DNA of 64,000 nt, from positions 62,001 through 126,000 of the forward strand of contig CAZWYF010000002.1 of the NCBI GenBank assembly GCA_964637835.1, given 5' to 3'. This stretch comes from Glo-17 sp964637835 (GTDB lineage: Bacteria > Krumholzibacteriota > Krumholzibacteriia > LZORAL124-64-63). Position numbers and translations under genes: made by a program. Shown here one piece after another: positions 1-8,730 of the stretch. Under the pieces are notes generated by a model. The model saw only the letters and a list, made by a program, of their open reading frames with translations, had not been told where the DNA came from and made no database searches. How positions within the stretch are numbered: position 1 is the first letter of the stretch; each line of letters starts with the position of its first letter.

Positions 1-396
1 GCCCGTGACGGCGCGGCCGTCCTCTACACCACCCACTATCTCGAGGAAGCCGAGTCGCTCTGCGACGAGCTGGCCATCATGGACCACGGCACCATCCACG
101 CCCAGGGCACCGTCGAGTCGCTCAAGGCCGAGCTCGGCGAGGGCAGCGTGCTCACCCTGCAGGGCGCGTTCGGCCGGGAGGACGTGGCCGCCACGGTGGA
201 GCGCAGCGGCGAGTTGCGGGTGCTCGAGCTGGACGATGGCCGGGCGCTGCTGAACGTGCCACGCGGCCGCGCCGGGGTGGGTGCCGCCCTCGAGACGCTC
301 TACACCAGCGGCCTGCACCTGACCGACGTGACGGTCAAGGAGCCCAACCTCGAGGACCTGTTCCTCAAGCTCACCGGCCGCGAGTTGCGGGACTAG
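1..396 (+). CDS. ABC exporter ATP-binding protein, C-terminal part
   Basis: The frame is open from base 1, so this is the last 131 residues of an ABC-2 type exporter ATPase (CcmA/NatA-like). Visible is the H-loop region TTHYLEEAESLCDEL followed by IMDHG, the usual end of the nucleotide-binding domain, and then a C-terminal extension ending PNLEDLFLKLTGRELRD, typical of drug or lipid exporters of this class. Walker A, the signature and Walker B lie outside the window. It is followed after 13 bases by two permease genes, so it almost certainly energises that heterodimeric exporter. The substrate cannot be read from the sequence. Confidence 0.9.
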   Translation, partial: ARDGAAVLYTTHYLEEAESLCDELAIMDHGTIHAQGTVESLKAELGEGSVLTLQGAFGREDVAATVERSGELRVLELDDGRALLNVPRGRAGVGAALETLYTSGLHLTDVTVKEPNLEDLFLKLTGRELRD

Positions 397-409
397 AGGA
401 GGCGCCGAC

Positions 410-1651
410 ATGTTCTGGGCCTTGATCCGCAAGGACCTGGTGCGCCGCTGGCGCAGCCCCGCAAGCACCCTGGTGCTGCTGCTGTTCCCGTTCATGATGG
501 CCGGCCTCATCGGCACGGTCAGTGGCGGTGGCGGCGGCGAGCCCGGGCTCACCCTGAAGGTCTTCCTGCTCGACCGCGAGGACGGCGTCCTGGGCGGCTT
601 CCTGGCCGGCGCGAGCCAGCAGCGGGACGACGGCGCCAACCTCGAGATCGTCCCCGTCGGCGAGGAGGGATTCGCCCGCATGGAGAAGGGCGAGGCGTCG
701 GCGATGCTGGTCATCCCCGAGCGGTTCTCCGACCGCCTGCTCGACGGCGAGGACGTGGCCCTCGGCCTGGTGCTCAACCCGGCCGAGAGCATCAAGCCCG
801 AGATCGCCCGGCAGGGCGCCGAGGTCGTCGCCACCTACCTCGACGTGCTGGTGAAGTCGGCGGGCGACCGGCTCGGCCACCTGCGCGACCTGATCGACGC
901 CGACGAGATGCCGCCACTGGTGGCGGTCACGGCCCTCACCGGGGAGATCTACGGCGAGATGGTGCGCGCCGAGCCGGTGCTCTTCCCTCCGGTGGTGCGC
1001 GTGGTCCGCGACAAGGAGGCCGGCGAGAAGAACGAGCAGGCCAGCGTCTTCGGCTACGTGCTGGTCATGGTCAGCGTGATGAGCGTGATCTTCGTGGCGA
1101 TCCGCGCGGTGACCGACCTCTACGAGGACCAGCGCACCGGCATGCTGCGGCGGCAGCTCGCCACGCCCCTGTCCGTCGGCCGCCTGGTGGCCGCCAAGTG
1201 CGTGTTCGCCGCCCTGTTCGGCGTGGTGGTGATGGCCATCCTGCTGATGGCCGGCGCGTTCTTCGGCTGGTTCGGCAGCGGCGTACCGGTGGCCTCGGTG
1301 CTGCTGCACGCGGTGGCCTTCGCCATGGCGGCCGCCGGCCTGATCACCGTGGTGGTGGCGCTGGTGCGCACCGAGAAGCAGGCGGGCATCCTGAGCTGGG
1401 TCCTGGTCATGGTGATGAGCGCGCTCGGCGGCAGCATGTTCCCCCTGGAGATGATCCCCGGGGCGATCCAGCAGTTCAGCCGTTTCACCCTCAACTACTG
1501 GGCCATCGAGGGCTTCCTGGACCTGATGGTGCGCGGCCGCGGCGCCACCGCCGCCCTGCCGGCCACCGCCCTGCTCACGGGCGTCGGCCTGGTGTTGCTG
1601 GTCGTCGGCCAGCACCTGATGAGACGACGGCTGCGGGAGGCGTTGCGATGA
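410..1651 (+). CDS. ABC-2 type transporter permease (first)
   Basis: A 413-residue integral membrane protein of the ABC-2 permease family. A cytoplasmic start (MFWALIRKDLVRRW) leads into a first membrane helix at about residues 22-40. A large extracytoplasmic domain follows (about 45-215), then five further hydrophobic helices to the C-terminus, the YbhR/YbhS/NatB-like layout. The motif GGSMFPLEMIP between the last helices is typical of the family. The ribosome site AGAGGAGG lies 7 bases upstream of the ATG. The stop overlaps the next permease start (ATGA), so the two subunits are translationally coupled and probably form a heterodimer driven by the upstream ATPase. Confidence 0.9.
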   Translation: MFWALIRKDLVRRWRSPASTLVLLLFPFMMAGLIGTVSGGGGGEPGLTLKVFLLDREDGVLGGFLAGASQQRDDGANLEIVPVGEEGFARMEKGEASAMLVIPERFSDRLLDGEDVALGLVLNPAESIKPEIARQGAEVVATYLDVLVKSAGDRLGHLRDLIDADEMPPLVAVTALTGEIYGEMVRAEPVLFPPVVRVVRDKEAGEKNEQASVFGYVLVMVSVMSVIFVAIRAVTDLYEDQRTGMLRRQLATPLSVGRLVAAKCVFAALFGVVVMAILLMAGAFFGWFGSGVPVASVLLHAVAFAMAAAGLITVVVALVRTEKQAGILSWVLVMVMSALGGSMFPLEMIPGAIQQFSRFTLNYWAIEGFLDLMVRGRGATAALPATALLTGVGLVLLVVGQHLMRRRLREALR

Positions 1652-2853
1652 GGAGCCTGTGGCACGTGGCCGCGCACGACCTGCGGCAGCACCTGTCCGA
1701 GCGCGCGAACATCTTCTTCCTGTTCCTGATGCCCCTGGGCTTCGTGTTCTTCTTCTCCCTGGTCAACAGCGGCGGCAGCGGCAGCGACGTCGCCGTGAGC
1801 CTGCCGGTGGTCGACCGCGACGGCGATTTCCTCGGCGAGGGCTTCATCGCCCAGCTCGCCGCCGAGCGGTTCCAGAGCCCGGTCTACACGGCCGCGGCCG
1901 CCGAGACCACCACGTTCGCCACACGCCACGTCGAGATCCCCGCGGACTTCACCGCGCGGGTGCTGGGCGCCGAGCGCACGGACATCACCCTGCGCGCCAC
2001 CGCCGGCAGCAACACCGACTACGACCTGGCCGCCGGCGTGCGCCTGCACCTGGCCCAGGTGCGCTTCCTGGGCAACCTGTGGCGCTGGTCGAGCGAGCGT
2101 GGCGACCCGCCCCTCGGGCCGACCCTGTCGCCCGCCGCCGTCGACGCCGCCTCGCGGCAACGCTTCCTCGACCTGGTCGCCGAGCCCAGCCGCGTCACCG
2201 TGACGGCCGAGAATGCTGGCACGGGCCGACCGGTGCCGCGCGGCGCGCGCCAGAGCATCCCCGGCGTGCTGGTGATGTTCGTGGTGATGACCGTGCTGAT
2301 CGGCGGCAGCGAGTCGCTGACCCGCGAGAAGCTCCAGGGCACGCTACGCCGCCTGGCCACCACGCCGTTGTCGGCGCGGCAGGTGCTGCTCGGCAAGACC
2401 CTCGGCCTGACGTTGCTGGGGATCACGCAGTCGGCGGTGCTGATCGTGGCCACCGAGGTGCTCGGCCGCCTCGGCGTGGCGGGTCTGGACTTCCTGTGGG
2501 CGCCGTTCCTGCTCGGCGTCCTGCCCGTGCTGCTGGCCTATTGCTTCTGCATCGCGGCCCTGGGCCTGTTGATCAGTGGCCTGCTGCGCACGCCGCAACA
2601 GGCCGAGAGCCTGGCCTGGCTCTTCGGGCTGGCGCTGTCGGCGCTCGGCGGCTCCTGGTGGCCGCTGGAGATCATGCCCGAGGGCATGCGGGTGGTGGGG
2701 CAGATCCTGCCCACGGGCTGGGCGATGACCGGGCTGCACAACGTGATCACGTACGGTCAGGGCCTGGCCGGCGCCGTGGCGCCGACGGTCATGCTGCTGC
2801 TCATCGGCGGGCTGTTCTGGCTGGTGGGGTCGCGGACCATGCGGGTCACGTGA
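1648..2853 (+). CDS. ABC-2 type transporter permease (second)
   Basis: A 401-residue paralogue of the preceding permease with the same plan: N-terminal helix (about residues 18-37, IFFLFLMPLGFVFFF), a periplasmic or external domain of about 170 residues, then five C-terminal helices. The motif GGSWWPLEIMPEGMR matches GGSMFPLEMIPGAIQ in its partner. The ATG overlaps the upstream stop by four bases, which fixes this start; an upstream in-frame extension exists but has no support. It most likely completes a three-gene exporter with the ATPase at the window edge. No hairpin terminator was recognised after it. Confidence 0.9.
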   Translation: MRSLWHVAAHDLRQHLSERANIFFLFLMPLGFVFFFSLVNSGGSGSDVAVSLPVVDRDGDFLGEGFIAQLAAERFQSPVYTAAAAETTTFATRHVEIPADFTARVLGAERTDITLRATAGSNTDYDLAAGVRLHLAQVRFLGNLWRWSSERGDPPLGPTLSPAAVDAASRQRFLDLVAEPSRVTVTAENAGTGRPVPRGARQSIPGVLVMFVVMTVLIGGSESLTREKLQGTLRRLATTPLSARQVLLGKTLGLTLLGITQSAVLIVATEVLGRLGVAGLDFLWAPFLLGVLPVLLAYCFCIAALGLLISGLLRTPQQAESLAWLFGLALSALGGSWWPLEIMPEGMRVVGQILPTGWAMTGLHNVITYGQGLAGAVAPTVMLLLIGGLFWLVGSRTMRVT

Positions 2854-3034
2854 GGAAAGCCGCCGCGCTGGCCCCGCCGCCCGGCCCACCTGGCGACCCC
2901 GGCGCGCGCGGTGCCACCCGGCTCCTGGCGCGGATCCGCGAATTCCCCCGTCGCGACTCCATGCCGGTGGGGCTAGATTGCCGTGACCGCCTCACGGCCG
3001 ATCATCGACCCCATCTGGAGGACGACCACGGACC

Positions 3035-3970
3035 ATGACGAGGAACCCACGCCGACGCCGGCTCCGGGCCGTCGCCAGGCCCACCCGGACGCTCCTGTTG
3101 CTGGCCCTCGCCCTGAGCCTGACCGCATGCGGCGGCGAGGGTGGCGGCGACGACGAGACCGCGACGAGCACCCCCGTCGTCATCGCCCTGAAGCCCCAGA
3201 AGGATCCTGACCGCATGCTCGAGGACCGCCGCCGGCTCGCCGCCTACCTGCAGGAGCAGCTCGGCCGCGAGGCCGACGTCGTGGTGCCGGCGAGCACGCA
3301 GGTCATCATCGAGGGCCTGCGCGGCGGGACCATCGACGTGGCGTACCTCTCGGCCACGAACATGGTCCGCAACCGCGACGCGGCGGAGATCCTGTTCGCC
3401 GAGGAGATCGCCGGGCGGACGCACTACGAGTCGTACTGGATCGCGCTGGCCGACGCGGACCTCGGCTCGGTCGCGGACCTGCGCGGCCAGCCGGTGGCGT
3501 TCGCCAGCCGCACGAGCACGTCGGGCTTCGTGGTGCCCCTCTGGCACCTGCGCGAGCGCGGCCTCATCGCGCCGGACGGCCATCCCGAGGACTTCTTCGG
3601 CGAGGGCAACGTGATCTTCGGTACCGGCTACGTGTCGGCGGTCGAGCGCGTGCTCGCCGGCGAGGCGGTGGCCGCCGCGGTGTCGAACTACGTGCTCGAC
3701 CGTGGCGAGCATCTCGACCCGCAGACGCGCCAGCGGTTGCAGATCGTCGACCGCCAGGGACCGGTGCCGACGCACGTGCTCGTGGTCAGGGCGACGCTCC
3801 CGGCCGGCGAGCGCGCGGCGATCAGGGCCGCCCTCGCCGGGCTCAACGCGCCGGAACACCGCGCCGTCCGCGACGCGGTGTTCGTCGACCGCCTCGTCGC
3901 GGTCGATCCCGAGGCCCATCTCGGCGCGCTGCCCGAGGCGCTCGCCTTCGCCGAGCGCCTCGCTCGCTAG
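3035..3970 (+). CDS. phnD: PhnD-family phosphonate/phosphate-type substrate-binding lipoprotein
   Basis: A 311-residue ABC importer binding protein of the PhnD/PtxB/TauA-like fold. A basic N-terminus and hydrophobic helix end in the lipobox LTAC, putting the lipid-anchored Cys at residue 32. The mature part has the family landmarks: VVIALKPQKDP at its start, a QVIIEGLRGGTIDVAYL segment (surface recognising the anion), and FASRTSTSGFVVP at the second lobe hinge. It is followed 11 bases later by the ATPase and then the permease, a complete phnDCE-type importer. No C-P lyase or phosphonatase genes are near, so the ligand could be phosphonate, phosphite, phosphate or another small anion; the symbol names the family only. 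Confidence 0.85.
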   Translation: MTRNPRRRRLRAVARPTRTLLLLALALSLTACGGEGGGDDETATSTPVVIALKPQKDPDRMLEDRRRLAAYLQEQLGREADVVVPASTQVIIEGLRGGTIDVAYLSATNMVRNRDAAEILFAEEIAGRTHYESYWIALADADLGSVADLRGQPVAFASRTSTSGFVVPLWHLRERGLIAPDGHPEDFFGEGNVIFGTGYVSAVERVLAGEAVAAAVSNYVLDRGEHLDPQTRQRLQIVDRQGPVPTHVLVVRATLPAGERAAIRAALAGLNAPEHRAVRDAVFVDRLVAVDPEAHLGALPEALAFAERLAR

Positions 3971-3981
3971 CGGCGGCGGTC

Positions 3982-4656
3982 ATGGCAACGCCGGCGCTCA
4001 CCCTCCGCGCCCACGGCCTCGCCGTCGGCCGCCCGTCGCAGGGCGCCCTCGTCCGGGACCTGGACTTCGCCGTCGCGCCCGGCGAGGTCCTGGCCGTGCT
4101 CGGCCCTTCGGGCTGCGGCAAGTCGACCCTGCTCGACACCCTCGACGGCACCCTCGGCGCGCTCGCCGGCGAGGTCCGTTACGAGGCGGACGGCGGCGCA
4201 TACACGCCGCAGGCCGTCCGCACGCGCATCACGCGGGTGGCGCAGGACCTCCTGCTCGTGCTGCCGTCGACGCTCGAGCAGAACGTCCTGCTCGGCCGCC
4301 TGCCGCGCTACCGCTGGTGGCGGACGCTGCTCGGCTTCCCGCGCGCCGACCGCGAGGCGGCCCGGGCCCTGCTGGCCGAGGTCGGCCTCGGCGACCTCGC
4401 CTGGCGGCACGCCGCCGGGGTCTCGGGCGGCGAGCGCCAGCGCACGGCCGTCGCGCGGGCGCTCTTCGGCGCGCCGGCGGTGCTGCTGGCCGACGAGCCC
4501 ACCGCCAACCTCGACCAGGACACCGCCGACCGCATCCTGCGCCTGCTCCGCGAGCACGCCCGCCACACCCCGGCCGCGGTCGTGGTCGTCCTGCACGACC
4601 GCGCGCTCGCCGACCGCTTCGCCGACGCCCACCTCGACCTCGACGCGGCACCGTGA
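3982..4656 (+). CDS. phnC: PhnC-type ABC importer ATPase
   Basis: A 224-residue nucleotide-binding subunit. Walker A GPSGCGKST is at residues 41-49, Q-loop AQDLLLVLP near 87-95, signature VSGGE at 147-151, Walker B VLLADEP at 167-173 and the switch His at 205. It is a minimal ATPase with no regulatory C-terminal domain, shorter than many PhnC proteins (about 250-270). Its stop codon overlaps the GTG start of the permease gene, so the two are co-translated. Together with the preceding lipoprotein it forms a small-anion importer at the cytoplasmic membrane. Confidence 0.88.
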   Translation: MATPALTLRAHGLAVGRPSQGALVRDLDFAVAPGEVLAVLGPSGCGKSTLLDTLDGTLGALAGEVRYEADGGAYTPQAVRTRITRVAQDLLLVLPSTLEQNVLLGRLPRYRWWRTLLGFPRADREAARALLAEVGLGDLAWRHAAGVSGGERQRTAVARALFGAPAVLLADEPTANLDQDTADRILRLLREHARHTPAAVVVVLHDRALADRFADAHLDLDAAP

Positions 4657-5477
4657 GAGCGCCGACGCCCCGACCGCCCCGACCGCCCCGGCCACCCCGA
4701 CCGCCCCGGCCGCCCTGGCACTCGCGCCTCGACCTCGTCTCGGTCACCGGCGTGGTCCTGCTCCTGCTCGTGATCGGGGCGCTGGCCACCATCGAGGGCC
4801 CGCGCCGCGAGGTCGACGTGGCCGGCAACCTGGTGCGCTTCCTCGGCGCCTTCGTGCCGCCCGACCTCTCCGCTCTCGGCCCCTCGCTGTCCGGCCTGCT
4901 GGAGACGGCCCAGATCGCCCTGATCGCCACGTTCATCGCGTCGCTCATCTCGATCCCCCTCGGTCTGGCCGGCGCCCGGAACCTCTCGCCGCGGCCGCTG
5001 GTGCTGGCGGTGCGGATGCTGCTCAACGGCGTACGGACGGTGCCGAGCCTGCTGTGGGCGCTGCTGGGCGTGGTGCTCGTCGGCACCAATCCCCTGGCGG
5101 GCGTGCTCGGCCTGGCGCTGTACTCGGTCGGCTACCTCGCGAAGTTCACCAGCGACGCCCTCGAGAGCATCGACGTGCAGGTGGCCCGGTCGCTGACCCG
5201 CGCCGGCGCCCCGCGCATCGCGGCCTTCCGTCACGGCGTCTGGCCGCAGGTGCGGGCGACGGCCTGGAGCCACATGCTCTGGATGCTCGAGTACAACGTG
5301 CGGTCGGCGTCGATCGTCGGCTACGTGGGCGCCGGGGGCATCGGCACCTGGCTCTACACCTACCAGGAGTTCGGGCAGTGGTCGCGCTTCGCCACCGTGC
5401 TGCTGGTGATCCTGGTGGTGGTGACGGTGCTCGACCTGGTGGGCGAGGCGATCCGCGCGCGGCTGGCCCGCCCCTGA
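4653..5477 (+). CDS. phnE: PhnE-type ABC importer permease with Pro-rich N-terminus
   Basis: A 274-residue inner-membrane permease. The GTG start at 4653 overlaps the upstream TGA (GTGA), which decides the start over the longer open frame. Residues about 3-20 are an Arg-Pro-Pro repeat, encoded by five 9-bp direct repeats. Then come about six membrane helices and the cytoplasmic EAA-like loop (SLTRAGAPRIAAFRHGVWPQ) that contacts the ATPase. The segment VGYVGAGGIGTWL matches the conserved end of the PhnE family. The gene ends 10 bases before the oppositely transcribed oligopeptidase gene. Confidence 0.85.
   Translation: MRAPTPRPPRPPRPPRPPRPPWHSRLDLVSVTGVVLLLLVIGALATIEGPRREVDVAGNLVRFLGAFVPPDLSALGPSLSGLLETAQIALIATFIASLISIPLGLAGARNLSPRPLVLAVRMLLNGVRTVPSLLWALLGVVLVGTNPLAGVLGLALYSVGYLAKFTSDALESIDVQVARSLTRAGAPRIAAFRHGVWPQVRATAWSHMLWMLEYNVRSASIVGYVGAGGIGTWLYTYQEFGQWSRFATVLLVILVVVTVLDLVGEAIRARLARP
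4668..4712 (+). repeat. five 9-bp repeats encoding an RPP tract
   Basis: Five consecutive 9-base units of the type CCCCGACCG or CCCCGGCCA, just after the phnE start codon. They encode the Arg-Pro-Pro repeat at the permease N-terminus. The unit length keeps the frame when copy number changes. Confidence 0.8.
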
Positions 5478-5487
5478 GCCGACGCCG

Positions 5488-7599
5488 TCAGTCGCGCCCC
5501 GCCAGCATCAGCAGGAACGCGTACTCCAGCGCCGTCTCCCGGTACCGCTGGAACCGCCCGGACGCCCCGCCGTGGCCCGCCTCCATGTTCACCGAGAGCA
5601 CCAGCAGGTTCTGGTCGGTCTTGCGGTCGCGCAGCCGCGCCACCCACTTGGCCGGCTCCCAGTACTGCACCTGGGAGTCATGCAGGCCGGTGGTCACCAG
5701 GGTGTGGGGATAGTCCTGGGCGGTGACCTGATCGTAGGGCGAGTAGGAGAGCATGGCGTCGTGGAAGACCTTCTCGTGAGGGTCGCCCCACTCGTCGTAC
5801 TCGCCGGTGGTCAACGGGATGCTGTCGTCCAGCATGGTGGTGACCACGTCCACGAAGGGCACCTGCGCCACGACGCCGTCCCACAGGCCGGGCGCCAGGT
5901 TCATCACCGCGCCCATCAAGAGGCCGCCGGCGCTCCCGCCCATGGCGTAGAGCCGGTCCGGGTCGCTCCAGCCGGTGGCGACGAGGTGCTCGCCGCAGGC
6001 GATGAAATCGGTGAAGGTGTTGCGCTTCTGCAGCAGCTTGCCCTGTTCGTACCAGCGGCGGCCCAGCTCCTCGCCGCCGCGCACGTGGGCGATGGCGAAG
6101 ACGAAGCCGCGGTCCAGCAGGCTGAGGCGCGAGCTGCGGAAGCCGGCGTCCATGGTGGCGCCGTAGGAGCCATAGCCGTAGAGCAGGCACGGGCTCTGGC
6201 CGCGCTCGAAGCGGTCCTTGCGCCAGACCAGGGAGATGGGCACCGCGGTGCCGTCCGCGGCGGTGGCGTGCAGGTACTGCGAGGCGTAGCGCTCGGGGTC
6301 GAAGTCGCCCAGGACGCGGTCGCGCTTGCGCAGCTCCTGCGCCGCGGTGCGCAGGTCGTGGTCGTAGACCGAGCGCGGGGTGGTCAGGGAGCTGTAGCCG
6401 TAGCGGACCGACGGCGCGTCCAGCTCCGGCGTGCCGATGATCCAGGCCGCATAGGTGGGGTCGGCGAAGGCGATCTCGCGGCCGGCGTCACCCGCGCCGC
6501 CCTCGCGGGGCAGCACCCGCAGGCGGGTCAGGCCCTCGCGCCGCTCGGCCACCACCAGGTGCTCGGCGAAGACCTCGAAGTCCTCCAGCAGGACGCCCTC
6601 GCGATGGGGCACCAGGGGCCGCCAGTGCGCCTTGCCGGTCCGGCCCTCGCCGCAGGTCACGAGCTGGAAGTCCACCGCGTCGAGGTTGGTGCGGATCACC
6701 CAGCGCTGGCCGTCGTGGTCGACGCTGTACTCCAGGCCCCGCTCGCGCGGCTGCAGCACGCGCCAGGCGCCGCCGGGCTGGTCGGCGGGCAGGACGCGCA
6801 CCTCGTCGCTCACGGTCTGCCCGCTGTGGATGAGCAGGTAGTCCCGCGACCTGGTCTTGCTGACGTGGCAGGAGAAGGTCTCGTCGGTCTCCTCGAAGAC
6901 CAGCACGTCGGTGTCGGGGTCGGTGCCCAGGGTGTGCTTCCAGATCTGGAACGACCGCAGCGTCTGCGGGTCCTGCCGCGCGTAGAAGAACGTGCGGCCG
7001 TCCTCGGCCCAGACGCCGTTGGCGGTCACGCCCGTGACCACGTCGGACAGGTCCTCGCCGGTGGCGAGGTCGCGGAAGCGCCGCTCGTGGACGCGCCGGC
7101 CCACGGTGTCGATGGCGTAGCTCACCAGGCGGTTGTCGCTGGCGACACTCACCCCGCGCAGGGCGAAGTAGGCCTCGCCCGCGCCCAGGACGTTGCCGTC
7201 GAGCATCACCTGCTCGGGGGCCTCCATGGTGCCCTCGCGGCGGCAGTGCAGGGCGTACTCGCCGCCCTCCACGTACCGGGTGTAGTACCACCAGCCGCGG
7301 GAGAACACCGGGACCGAGGCGTCGTCCTGCACCAGGCGGCCGGTGATCTCGGCGAACAGCTCCTCCTGCAGGGCCTCGGTGGGGGCCATGACGGCGTCGC
7401 GGTAGGCGTTCTCGGCGGCGAGGTAGGCGAGCACCTCGGGGTTCTCGCGCTCGCGCAGCCAGTAGTACTCGTCGACGCGCTCGTGGCCATGGGCCTCGAG
7501 GGTGACGGGGTCCTTCCTCGCCACCGGCGGCTCGGGGGCCGCGCCGGCCGGCTGGGTCGTCATCATGAGCATCACCGCCATCAGGATGATCCGGGTCAT
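5488..7599 (-). CDS. ptrB: oligopeptidase B / prolyl oligopeptidase family (S9A)
   Basis: A 703-residue serine peptidase that cuts short peptides, in oligopeptidase B typically after Arg or Lys. The N-terminal beta-propeller (about residues 30-430) is followed by the alpha/beta hydrolase domain. The catalytic triad is readable: Ser in GGSAGG at about 556, Asp in GLHDSQV at about 641, His in AGHGG at about 676. Residues 1-20 (MTRIILMAVMLMM to PAGAAP) form a signal peptide, so the enzyme is probably periplasmic, unlike the cytoplasmic enterobacterial form. The ATG at 7599 is chosen because GGAGG lies just upstream and because the longer open frame is antisense to a lipoprotein gene. Confidence 0.93.
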   Translation of the reverse strand: MTRIILMAVMLMMTTQPAGAAPEPPVARKDPVTLEAHGHERVDEYYWLRERENPEVLAYLAAENAYRDAVMAPTEALQEELFAEITGRLVQDDASVPVFSRGWWYYTRYVEGGEYALHCRREGTMEAPEQVMLDGNVLGAGEAYFALRGVSVASDNRLVSYAIDTVGRRVHERRFRDLATGEDLSDVVTGVTANGVWAEDGRTFFYARQDPQTLRSFQIWKHTLGTDPDTDVLVFEETDETFSCHVSKTRSRDYLLIHSGQTVSDEVRVLPADQPGGAWRVLQPRERGLEYSVDHDGQRWVIRTNLDAVDFQLVTCGEGRTGKAHWRPLVPHREGVLLEDFEVFAEHLVVAERREGLTRLRVLPREGGAGDAGREIAFADPTYAAWIIGTPELDAPSVRYGYSSLTTPRSVYDHDLRTAAQELRKRDRVLGDFDPERYASQYLHATAADGTAVPISLVWRKDRFERGQSPCLLYGYGSYGATMDAGFRSSRLSLLDRGFVFAIAHVRGGEELGRRWYEQGKLLQKRNTFTDFIACGEHLVATGWSDPDRLYAMGGSAGGLLMGAVMNLAPGLWDGVVAQVPFVDVVTTMLDDSIPLTTGEYDEWGDPHEKVFHDAMLSYSPYDQVTAQDYPHTLVTTGLHDSQVQYWEPAKWVARLRDRKTDQNLLVLSVNMEAGHGGASGRFQRYRETALEYAFLLMLAGRD

Positions 7600-7770
7600 G
7601 GTGCCTCCTCGCGGCCCGCGCCGCGTGCGATCGAGCGATCGGGAAGGGGCAAAGGTAGGAGGTGGGCCGGGGGCGCGCCAGCGGACGCCGGACGCTGGCC
7701 GCATCGCCGCGGCGGGGCATGGGGATCGGCGCCGTGGCCCATCCGGAACGCCGCCACCGCGCCGCCCGGA

Positions 7771-7799
7771 TTGCCGCCGCGGGCGGCCGCGTGTACCGT
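7771..7799 (+). promoter_or_regulatory. possible promoter giving a leaderless mRNA
   Basis: TTGCCG at 7771-7776, a 17-base spacer, then TACCGT at 7794-7799. The expected transcription start falls at or next to the ATG at 7807, and no ribosome site is visible before that ATG. The -10 match is weak, so this is only a suggestion. Confidence 0.25.
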
Positions 7800-7806
7800 A
7801 TCGCCC

Positions 7807-8496
7807 ATGAACACGACGACCCTGCTGGCGAGGTCGCGCCTCGTCCTGCCGGTCGCCCTGCTGGTCCTGCTGGCCGCCTGTGGTGGCGGCGAGCAGTCCG
7901 GGCAGGACGCCGGACAGGACGCGGGCACGGCTGACGCCCCTGCCGCCGACGCGGACCAGTCCCCCGCCACCGGTGGCGACGCCGGCGACGGCGCCCCCAC
8001 CGTGGCCGAGCCGGCCGGCACCACCACCATCGCCGGCGTCTCCTTCACCCCGCCATCGGCGTGGCAGGACCTCGGTTCCTCGGGCATGCGCCAGGCCCAG
8101 TACGAGCATCCGCCCGTGGGCGAGGACACCGAGCCCGCCGAGGTCAACGTCTTCTACTTCGGCCCGCAGTCCGGGGGTGGCGTCCAGGCCAACCTGGACC
8201 GCTGGATCGGGCAGATGACCCTGCCCGGCGGCGGCGACCCCGGCGCGGCGGCCGAGCGCAGCGAGCTGACCGTCGACGGGATGACCGCCCACGTGGTGGA
8301 GCTCGACGGCACCTACCAGGCCGGGGGCATGGGCGGCGGCGACGCCGGCCCGCGGCCCGGGTACCGGCTGGTGGGCGTGGTGCTCGAGGGCCCGCAGGGC
8401 AGCCTCTTCTTCAAGCTCACCGGGCCCGAGCAGACCGCCCGGGTGATGGAGGAGGGCCTGCTGGCCATGGTCCGCGGGGCGCACAAGGCCGGCTAG
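7807..8496 (+). CDS. uncharacterised lipoprotein
   Basis: A 229-residue protein with a signal peptide and lipobox LAAC, Cys at residue 25. A low-complexity Gly/Asp/Ala linker (about 26-75) is followed by a compact domain starting TTIAGVSFTPPSAW and including VNVFYFGPQSGG, WIGQMTLP and a C-terminal helix GPEQTARVMEEGLLAM. This resembles small lipoproteins of unknown function found in planctomycetes and FCB bacteria; no enzymatic motif is visible. It is divergent from the oligopeptidase gene, with 207 bases between them. The ATG has no clear ribosome site, so the message may be leaderless. Confidence 0.8.
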   Translation: MNTTTLLARSRLVLPVALLVLLAACGGGEQSGQDAGQDAGTADAPAADADQSPATGGDAGDGAPTVAEPAGTTTIAGVSFTPPSAWQDLGSSGMRQAQYEHPPVGEDTEPAEVNVFYFGPQSGGGVQANLDRWIGQMTLPGGGDPGAAAERSELTVDGMTAHVVELDGTYQAGGMGGGDAGPRPGYRLVGVVLEGPQGSLFFKLTGPEQTARVMEEGLLAMVRGAHKAG

Positions 8497-8541
8497 GCGC
8501 TGGTGGGGCGGCCTTCCATGGTCGTCCGGAAAGGGTCGACC

Positions 8542-8715
8542 ATGGAGTACCCTCCCTGCCTGAAGTGCAACCAGGGGTTGATGCTGCCGCTGTCGGACTA
8601 TGGCCGTGACGGGGCGGCCATCCGCTACAAGGCCTGGGTCTGCCACCACCCCGACTGCGGGCACACCATCCGCATCGACAACGGGGAGATCAGCATCGGC
8701 CGGCTCACCGGGTGA
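8542..8715 (+). CDS. small zinc-ribbon protein
   Basis: A 57-residue cytoplasmic protein with two Cys pairs, C6-x2-C9 and C34-x4-C39, as expected for a one-zinc ribbon. The rest is short beta-strand-like sequence ending NGEISIGRLTG. A start 39 bases upstream is possible, but the ATG at 8542 has GAAAGGG six bases before it and begins directly before the first Cys pair. It lies between a lipoprotein and a convergent CPBP protease gene, which gives no hint of function. Confidence 0.7.
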   Translation: MEYPPCLKCNQGLMLPLSDYGRDGAAIRYKAWVCHHPDCGHTIRIDNGEISIGRLTG

Positions 8716-8730
8716 CCGCCGGCCATGGCC

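Noticed and set aside
5488..8664. oligopeptidase frame extended upstream to 1058 codons
   Set aside because: The extension is antisense to the lipoprotein gene at 7807 and the signal peptide with GGAGG site fixes the start at 7599.
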